A stretch of 9,760 nucleotides of DNA, taken from assembly GCA_937886325.1 (NCBI GenBank), contig CALABV010000086.1, positions 1-9,760 of the forward strand. The letters run 5' to 3'. Each line of letters begins with the position of its first letter. The first letter of the stretch is position 1. The notes under the pieces were generated by a model. The model searched no databases. It saw nothing but the letters and a program-made list of their open reading frames with translations, and was not told the DNA's origin. Position numbers and translations under genes: made by a program. Source of the DNA: an uncultured Geobacter sp. Its GTDB lineage: Bacteria; Desulfobacterota; Desulfuromonadia; Geobacterales; Geobacteraceae. Positions 5,300 to 9,760 of the stretch are shown here, piece by piece.

Positions 5300-5854
5300 A
5301 TGAAAGACAATCGAAGCATCCTTTCGCCCTTGCGCATCGACTCGGTCACTGTCCCCGGTACCGGCGGACTCATTGGGATGACCATCTCTCCGGGAAAGGA
5401 TGAGAATGCCGGATCCAGATATTCTGATGGACATTGGAAACGTGACCTGAGCCTGGATCTCAAGGTCATACGGGACTGGGAGACGCAGGCGCTGGTGACT
5501 CTCATTGAACAATTCGAGTTCGAGTTGCTCTCCGTACCCGAACTCCCGGAGAAGACCCGTGAACTCGGCATCCGCTGGATCCACCTACCTATTGTCGATG
5601 TCTGGGTGCCTGACAAGGCATTCGAAGAAGAATGGGTGACGGCAGGGGAGGAACTGCGCCGTATCCTGCGGGATGGCGGGAGAATTGTGCTTCACTGCCG
5701 GGGAGGGCTCGGCAGGACAGGTCTGGTTGCCGCCAGGCTGCTCATTGAGTTCGGAATGGCCCCGCAAGAGGCTATTCGGAGAGTTCGGGCCGCACGGCCG
5801 GGGACCATTCAGACGCGGGAACAGGAGGAGTATGTGCGGAGGTGCAAACGATGA
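5300..5854 (+). CDS. CDKN3-like protein tyrosine / dual-specificity phosphatase
   Basis: A 184-residue cytoplasmic phosphatase. The P-loop HCRGGLGRTG (Cys133 nucleophile, Arg139 phosphate binding) is intact, and the general acid is probably Asp100 in LPIVDVWVPD. The N-terminal pattern PGTGGLIGMTISPGK and the RDLSLDLKVIRDW segment are typical of the bacterial cyclin-dependent kinase inhibitor 3-like group; the C-terminal AARPGTIQTREQEEYV completes the fold. It removes phosphate from tyrosine, or from serine/threonine, of an unknown substrate. GAGG (5288-5291) is 8 bases before ATG 5300. Its TGA overlaps the next ATG (ATGA at 5851-5854), so the two products are translationally coupled. Length and motifs are normal; no damage is seen. 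Confidence 0.88.
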   Translation: MKDNRSILSPLRIDSVTVPGTGGLIGMTISPGKDENAGSRYSDGHWKRDLSLDLKVIRDWETQALVTLIEQFEFELLSVPELPEKTRELGIRWIHLPIVDVWVPDKAFEEEWVTAGEELRRILRDGGRIVLHCRGGLGRTGLVAARLLIEFGMAPQEAIRRVRAARPGTIQTREQEEYVRRCKR

Positions 5855-6843
5855 GCGACAATGAAATAGCTGACAAGTTTATCGGCTGTCTCCTTGGCGG
5901 CGCTGTGGGCGATGCCCTCGGCTGGCCGGTCGAGTTTCTGTCCATGGACGAGATAAGGAGAAAGTTCGGTCCGGACGGGATACAGGACTTCGTCGAAACT
6001 GCGGGAGGGGTCGGCGCCATCACTGACGATACTCAGATGACCCTTTTTACCGCGGAGGGGCTGCTGAGGGAGTACCAGCACAGCAGTGAGACCGGTGCTG
6101 AACCCGATTACCAGCATCCATCTATCGGGCGTATCTGCGCTGGCTTCACACCCAGGGGGAAGCATCCCGTGACCCGATCTTTCGCGACTGCCTGGATGGG
6201 GAGTTGCTGAAGGTGGAGGGACTCCACCGCCGGAGGGCGCCGGGCAACACTTGCCTGTTGGCGCTGATTGCGGGGAAGATGGGAACGGTTGCACAGCCGG
6301 TCAACACAAGCAAGGGGTGCGGCGGAGTTATGCGGGTTGCTCCGGTGGGCTTGTTCTGTCGAGCATTGCCGGATGTGGGAGATGACCTTCGAGCTTGGCT
6401 GCGCTGCTGCCGCTATCACCCACGGTCACCCGCTCGGCTATCTTCCGGCAGGCTTCTTAGCTGCGCAAATTTTCTATCTCGTATCCGCCAGAACTCTGGA
6501 GGAAACGATTTCCGAGTCCATGTTGGTTCTTGTTGAGCGGCCTGAGTATGAGAAGAGTTGTCTTGCCGCTATGATCGCTCGGGCGGTGCGGAGCAGCATC
6601 AATGAGAAACCCTGCCCGGAGACGATAGAGCGGCTCGGTGGTGGCTGGGTCGGGGAAGAGGCGCTGGCTATATCGCTGTATTGTGTGATGGTTGCTAAGG
6701 GCGATTTTGGTCAGGGTATCCGGCTGGCAGTCAATCACTCAGGGGATTCTTATTCGACTGGGGCGATTACAATTGCAGTGTGGATATTCAGGATAGCTCG
6801 GGTTTCAAATGGGGAGCGAATTGACCTCGAGTGGCGGGGCTAA
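5851..6843 (+). pseudogene. ADP-ribosylglycohydrolase (DraG/ARH-like), frameshifted
   Basis: The intact gene would encode a Mg-dependent hydrolase that removes ADP-ribose from proteins or related adducts. It starts at ATG 5851 with GGAGG 8 bases upstream. The N-terminus is classic: FIGCLLGGAVGDALGWPVEF and ITDDTQM with metal ligands Asp59/Asp60. After His89 (CAT 6115-6117) the family sequence continues in another frame as IYRAYLRWLHTQ, through NTSKGCGGVMRVAPVGLF, until about 6384, then returns to the first frame at TFELGCAAAAITHGHPLGYL. A one-base loss at about 6117 (CATGCC to CATCC) and a one-base gain at about 6385 would explain both shifts. Unrepaired, translation stops at TGA 6208-6210 after 119 residues. 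In addition the metal site reads GDSYSTG where the family has GDSDSTG, and family-like sequence fades within about 26 residues after it. All this points to decay; an assembly or sequencing indel could explain the shifts but not the Tyr substitution. Confidence 0.85.
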
Positions 6844-7190
6844 TGAGAGTTGGCTTTAATGCTTTCGGCTGCCTGGATGAGGCTCTTGATCTCATCCTCG
6901 GTAAAGCTGGCTTCCTTGATGTAGCGAAGCAAATTCATGACCTCGGGTTGGTCATGAAGGTAGCCGACAACTTCCGGGTCTGTGGACGAGGATAAACGGA
7001 ACAGCACGTCGGGATCGGCGGCCAGCACCTTGGCCAACTCCTTGATTACCTCTGGCCTTGGCGGACGCTCCTTGCCACGTTCGATGCGGCTCAGATAGGC
7101 GGGGGAAATGCCTACCTTGGTCGCCGTCTCCCGCAGCCCGAGGTCTTGGGCGACTCGGAGGTCGCGAATGGTTTCACCAAAGTTTTTCAT
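6840..7190 (-). CDS. XRE-family HTH transcriptional regulator
   Basis: A 116-residue repressor-type protein. The HTH_3 domain covers about residues 4-60: GETIRDLRVAQDLGLRETAT leads to KVGISPAYLSRIERGKERPP, with the recognition helix in SPAYLSRIERG, and the helical remainder (LLRYIKEASFTEDEIKSLIQ) probably dimerises. ATG 7190 is chosen because it follows a strong promoter by a few bases, suggesting a leaderless or near-leaderless message; the in-frame TTG at 7229 would lie in the -35 region. It is transcribed away from the methylase operon and probably represses both directions, a common arrangement for control proteins of restriction-modification systems. Its stop overlaps the end of the damaged glycohydrolase reading frame by 4 bases. 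Confidence 0.88.
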   Translation of the reverse strand: MKNFGETIRDLRVAQDLGLRETATKVGISPAYLSRIERGKERPPRPEVIKELAKVLAADPDVLFRLSSSTDPEVVGYLHDQPEVMNLLRYIKEASFTEDEIKSLIQAAESIKANSH

Positions 7191-7197
7191 AGCGTCT

Positions 7198-7229
7198 AAT
7201 ATACCTCGCTGTTTAGTGTTTTGCAACAC
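7198..7229 (-). promoter_or_regulatory. XRE gene promoter with overlapping candidate operator
   Basis: On the minus strand, TTGCAA (7226-7221), exactly 17 bases, and TATATT (7203-7198) form a near-consensus promoter, placing the transcript start within a few bases of ATG 7190. The inverted repeat GTGTT-TTGC-AACAC (7216-7229) covers the -35 box and is well placed to be the regulator's own binding site. Confidence 0.6.
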
Positions 7230-7239
7230 AAAATTTCCC

Positions 7240-7303
7240 TGGCAATCTTTGGCGTAATTTGGTATATTCTGGTTGATTTTTACTCAGAGGCAGGTAACTT
7301 ACC
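7240..7303 (+). promoter_or_regulatory. Candidate promoter of the methylase operon
   Basis: TATATT (7263-7268) could serve as -10, with a weak -35 TGGCAA (7240-7245) at 17 bases. The short palindrome GGTAA-C-TTACC (7293-7303) lies downstream, at about +18 to +28, where a bound repressor would block transcription. A leader of about 80 bases precedes the first gene. The assignment is tentative. Confidence 0.35.
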
Positions 7304-7354
7304 CCTGTTCTGGCACTGTGCCTTGACGGCCAACAGCCCTGCAGGAGAGGCGAC

Positions 7355-7561
7355 ATGAACAATGAAGAGGTTCTGAAACTAAAGGATGTCGCCGCTCTAC
7401 TTAAGGTCGGCGACAAGACGGTCTATTCCATGGCCCAGACCGGGGAACTGCCTGCTTTCAAGGTCCGAGGCCAGTGGCGATTCTCCCGAAAGGACATCGA
7501 CGCATGGATAGAGCAACAGAAACACACAACCCAGGATTTCGGCGAGGACGACCAGAAATGA
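7355..7561 (+). CDS. Excisionase-type (MerR-like) HTH DNA-binding protein
   Basis: A 68-residue protein consisting almost entirely of the HTH_17 / excisionase-family winged helix: VLKLKDVAALLKVGDKTVYS, then GELPAFKVRGQWRFSRKDID and AWIEQQK, with a short acidic tail. Such proteins bind and bend DNA; they act as phage or plasmid directionality factors or as small regulators at the head of restriction-modification and other defence operons. AGGAG (7343-7347) is 7 bases before ATG 7355. The methylase starts 28 bases after its stop, in the same direction, so the two are one operon. No integrase is visible nearby, which favours a regulatory role over recombination. Confidence 0.88.
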   Translation: MNNEEVLKLKDVAALLKVGDKTVYSMAQTGELPAFKVRGQWRFSRKDIDAWIEQQKHTTQDFGEDDQK

Positions 7562-7589
7562 CACCAGCCTCGGTGAACGGAGTTTTTAT

Positions 7590-9593
7590 ATGAGCAGAAA
7601 AAAGAACAAACAGGCCGAGAACACGATCCCGGCGGGATACACGCTCGACTACGTTTCCGGCAAACAGGTTAAGGAAACGAAGAAGGAGCTGGTCCGGCAG
7701 CGGGTCGTTCGCGCCTTGATCCACGAATACGGATTCTCGCCGGAAGACATGGAGCTGGATTTTTCCATTGGCGGCCGCAAGAAGGTGGACGTGGCCATCT
7801 TCCACCATGGCAAGGAACACAACATCGAGAATCTGGGCCGCGCCGTGCTCTGCCGCCAGGAGCCGAACGTCGGCAAGAACGCCGTGCGCATCCGCGATTT
7901 TGAGCAGGCCGCCAAGGACCTCGATGAGATCGAGACCATCATGCGCGAGGTCGACGCGGTTCAGTATGGCCTGTGGACCAACGGCCTGGAGTTCTTCTTT
8001 GTCGAGAAGGAACAGAAGCGCTTCGAAACCAAGTGCAACCCCATCGGCGACTGGCCGATGGCCGAAGAGTCAGTCGGCACCAAGGAGGTCATCTCCGATG
8101 CCCATACCCGCATCGCCGACAACGAGATGCTCAAGATCACCTTCCGCCGCTGCCACAACTACATCCATGGCAACGAGGGTATGCCCAAGGATGCCGCCTT
8201 CTGGCAGTTCCTCTATCTGATCTTTTGCAAGATGCACGATGAGAATCTGCGTGGCAAGCAGCGCCAGGCCTGGAAACGCCGGTTCTGGGCTGGCCCGAAG
8301 GAGCAGTTCGAGCCACAGGGCCGCAAGGCCATCCGTGCCCGTATCGAGGAGCTCTTCACCGAGGTCAAGAAGCAGTACAAGAACATTTTCCGGGGCAACG
8401 AGGAGATCACACTCTCCGACCGGGCGTTGGCCTTTATCGTTTCTGAATTAGCCAAATACGATTTCACCCGCACGGATGTCGATGCCAAGGGCGTGGCCTA
8501 CCAAGAGCTGGTGGGCGTCAATCTACGCGGTGACCGTGGTCAGTATTTCACTCCCCGGGGCGTGGTGAAGCTGGTCGTGGAAATGCTCGATCCCAAGGAG
8601 AGCGAGACGCTGCTGGACCCGGCCTGCGGGACCGGCGGTTTTCTGGTCGCCACCCTGGGACACATGCTGAAGAAATTCCGCGAGGAGCAGAATACCCAGG
8701 TCGGCAACGAGAACACCACCGAGTTTCTGAACGTCCACGAGCGGCTGAAAGAGTATGCCGCCGCCAATGTGTTCGGGGCCGACTTTGACCCGTTCCTGAT
8801 CCGCGCCGCCCAGATGAACATGGTGCTGGCGGGTGACGGCCGTGGGCACATTTACAACATCAACTCCCTGGAGTTCCCGCTGGGGCATCTGGCCGATCTG
8901 CCCTCCGCCAAGAAGGAGATCCAGCTTGGGTCGGTGGATATCATCGCCACCAATCCTCCGTTCGGCTCCGACATCCCGATCACCGACAAGCATATTCTTG
9001 AACAATACGAGCTGGCCCATAACTGGGAGCCGGATGGCGAAGGCGGTTTCCGCAACACCGGTAACGCCAAGGGCAGCGTCGCGCCGGAGATTCTCTTCAT
9101 TGAGCGCTGCATCAAGTGGCTCAAGCCGGGCACCGGCCGCATGGGCATCGTTTTGCCAGACGGCGTTCTCGGCAACCCGGCGGCGGAATACATCCGCTGG
9201 TGGATCATGCGTGAAACCCAGGTGCTCGCCTCCGTCGACCTGCCAGTGGAGGCCTTCATCGCCGAGGCCAACGTCAACATTCTTACCAGCTTGCTGTTCC
9301 TGCGCCGCAAGAGTGAAGAGGAAAAACGCGCCGAGGCTCTGGGCGGCATTGATGAATATCCGGTCTTTATGGCCGTGGCCGACAAGGTTGGCTTCGACCG
9401 CCGTGGCAACAAGCTCTACAAGCGCACCCCGGACGGCGAAGAGATTGTCGAGCCCAAGAAACATATCGAGCGCATCCGCATCGGCGGGCGCTTCGTGGAA
9501 CGAACCCTGACCCGCAGTGAAAAGATCGAGGACAACGATCTGCCGGTCATCGCTGAGAAGTACCGCGAATTTCTCAAGGAGCAGAACGGATGA
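7590..9593 (+). CDS. N6-adenine DNA methyltransferase (type I HsdM-like) with HsdR-N-like N-terminal domain
   Basis: A 667-residue protein. Residues about 15-140 resemble the HsdR N-terminal (HSDR_N_2) domain: KKELVRQRVVRALIHEYGF, then GGRKKVDVAIF (Asp67) and RAVLCRQEP (84-92). In active PD-(D/E)XK members the last strand carries ExK; here it reads LCR, so the domain is probably not a nuclease and may bind DNA or a partner. Residues 270-575 are an N6_Mtase domain: GQYFTPRGVVKLVVEM (317-332), motif I DPACGTGGF (343-351), GADFDPFLIRAAQMN (396-410) and catalytic NPPFG (455-459), all intact. It should transfer methyl from S-adenosylmethionine to adenine N6. CGGAG (7578-7582) precedes ATG 7590. 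Its stop overlaps the next gene as ATGA. Codons are GC-rich compared with the left half of the window, suggesting separate ancestry. No target-recognition (HsdS) domain is evident in this protein. Confidence 0.88.
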   Translation: MSRKKNKQAENTIPAGYTLDYVSGKQVKETKKELVRQRVVRALIHEYGFSPEDMELDFSIGGRKKVDVAIFHHGKEHNIENLGRAVLCRQEPNVGKNAVRIRDFEQAAKDLDEIETIMREVDAVQYGLWTNGLEFFFVEKEQKRFETKCNPIGDWPMAEESVGTKEVISDAHTRIADNEMLKITFRRCHNYIHGNEGMPKDAAFWQFLYLIFCKMHDENLRGKQRQAWKRRFWAGPKEQFEPQGRKAIRARIEELFTEVKKQYKNIFRGNEEITLSDRALAFIVSELAKYDFTRTDVDAKGVAYQELVGVNLRGDRGQYFTPRGVVKLVVEMLDPKESETLLDPACGTGGFLVATLGHMLKKFREEQNTQVGNENTTEFLNVHERLKEYAAANVFGADFDPFLIRAAQMNMVLAGDGRGHIYNINSLEFPLGHLADLPSAKKEIQLGSVDIIATNPPFGSDIPITDKHILEQYELAHNWEPDGEGGFRNTGNAKGSVAPEILFIERCIKWLKPGTGRMGIVLPDGVLGNPAAEYIRWWIMRETQVLASVDLPVEAFIAEANVNILTSLLFLRRKSEEEKRAEALGGIDEYPVFMAVADKVGFDRRGNKLYKRTPDGEEIVEPKKHIERIRIGGRFVERTLTRSEKIEDNDLPVIAEKYREFLKEQNG

Positions 9594-9760
9594 GCGATCA
9601 AGACGACATCATTGAGGCCCCGCAGGATGCTGCCGAAGAGAGCGGCCCGGATAACTTTTTCATCGACATCCTGACCGGCAACAAGGAGAGCGCCTCAGCC
9701 AAGAAGCTGCTGGTGCAGAAGGTTCTGCGCCAGCTCATCGAGAGCTACGGCTTTGATCGG
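9590..9760 (+). CDS. Second HsdR-N-like domain protein (5' end only)
   Basis: The first 57 codons of a gene that continues beyond the window. After an acidic start (MSDQDDIIEAPQDAAEE) the segment FFIDILTGNKESASAKKLLV and QKVLRQLIESYGFDR aligns without gaps with YTLDYVSGKQVKETKKELVR and QRVVRALIHEYGF of the preceding methylase, so it begins with the same HsdR-N-like module. AAGGAG (9576-9581) lies 8 bases upstream of ATG 9590, which overlaps the methylase stop. The remaining domain content cannot be seen; candidates are a second methylase-like subunit, a specificity subunit carrier or the restriction subunit. Confidence 0.75.
   Translation, partial: MSDQDDIIEAPQDAAEESGPDNFFIDILTGNKESASAKKLLVQKVLRQLIESYGFDR

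Noticed and set aside
6100..6400. Programmed ribosomal frameshifting in the glycohydrolase gene
   Set aside because: No slippery heptamer, stem or internal Shine-Dalgarno arrangement is evident at either shift, and two opposite shifts are better explained by small indels.
7339..7346. Palindrome CCTGCAGG before the excisionase-type gene as an operator
   Set aside because: It overlaps the ribosome binding site and is only 8 bases; nothing distinguishes it from chance.
8523..9464. 313-codon minus-strand reading frame opposite the methylase
   Set aside because: High-GC antisense frames are expected opposite such genes; the methylase motifs on the plus strand are unmistakable.
1..9760. tRNA, rRNA or CRISPR array
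   Set aside because: No cloverleaf-like or regularly spaced direct repeats were seen on reading the window.

Overview
The window comes from a bacterial chromosome of mixed base composition. Shine-Dalgarno sites are of the AGGAGG type and several genes are coupled by ATGA overlaps. Gene content (IS200/IS605 element, DinG/XPD-like helicase, type I-like DNA methylase) looks like the accessory genome of a proteobacterium, possibly Desulfobacterota, but that placement is a weak guess. There are no rRNA or tRNA genes and no CRISPR array.

Region 1 (1-3315) is a DNA-processing operon broken by a transposon. The 3' end of a DinG/XPD-like helicase gene (1-95 and 1911-2117) is split by an apparently complete IS200/IS605 element of 1815 bp (96-1910). 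The element sits directly 3' of TTAC, ends in TCAA, and carries tnpA (HUH single-strand transposase), tnpB (RNA-guided nuclease) and a predicted omega-RNA. Removing it restores the helicase frame exactly across its conserved QAAGRVIRS motif. Downstream in the same direction lie a DEDDh 3'-5' exonuclease and a small DUF3820 protein.

Region 2 (3316-5299) holds a 349-base spacer with two tiny ATGA-coupled ORFs and a bidirectional terminator, then a minus-strand transglutaminase-like gene of unknown role with its own promoter.

Region 3 (5244-6843) is a plus-strand pair: a CDKN3-like protein tyrosine/dual-specificity phosphatase, translationally coupled to an ADP-ribosylglycohydrolase. The latter carries two opposite frameshifts, a lost metal ligand and a shortened C-terminus, so it reads as a pseudogene.

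Region 4 (6840-9760) is a GC-richer restriction-modification or defence island. A minus-strand XRE repressor is divergent from an excisionase-type HTH protein. That gene is followed by an N6-adenine methyltransferase with a HsdR-N-like N-terminal domain, and then, by ATGA overlap, a second protein that starts with the same kind of domain and runs off the window. The XRE promoter overlaps an inverted repeat that may be its operator. The island abuts the damaged glycohydrolase gene with 4 bp of convergent overlap, suggesting a junction there.
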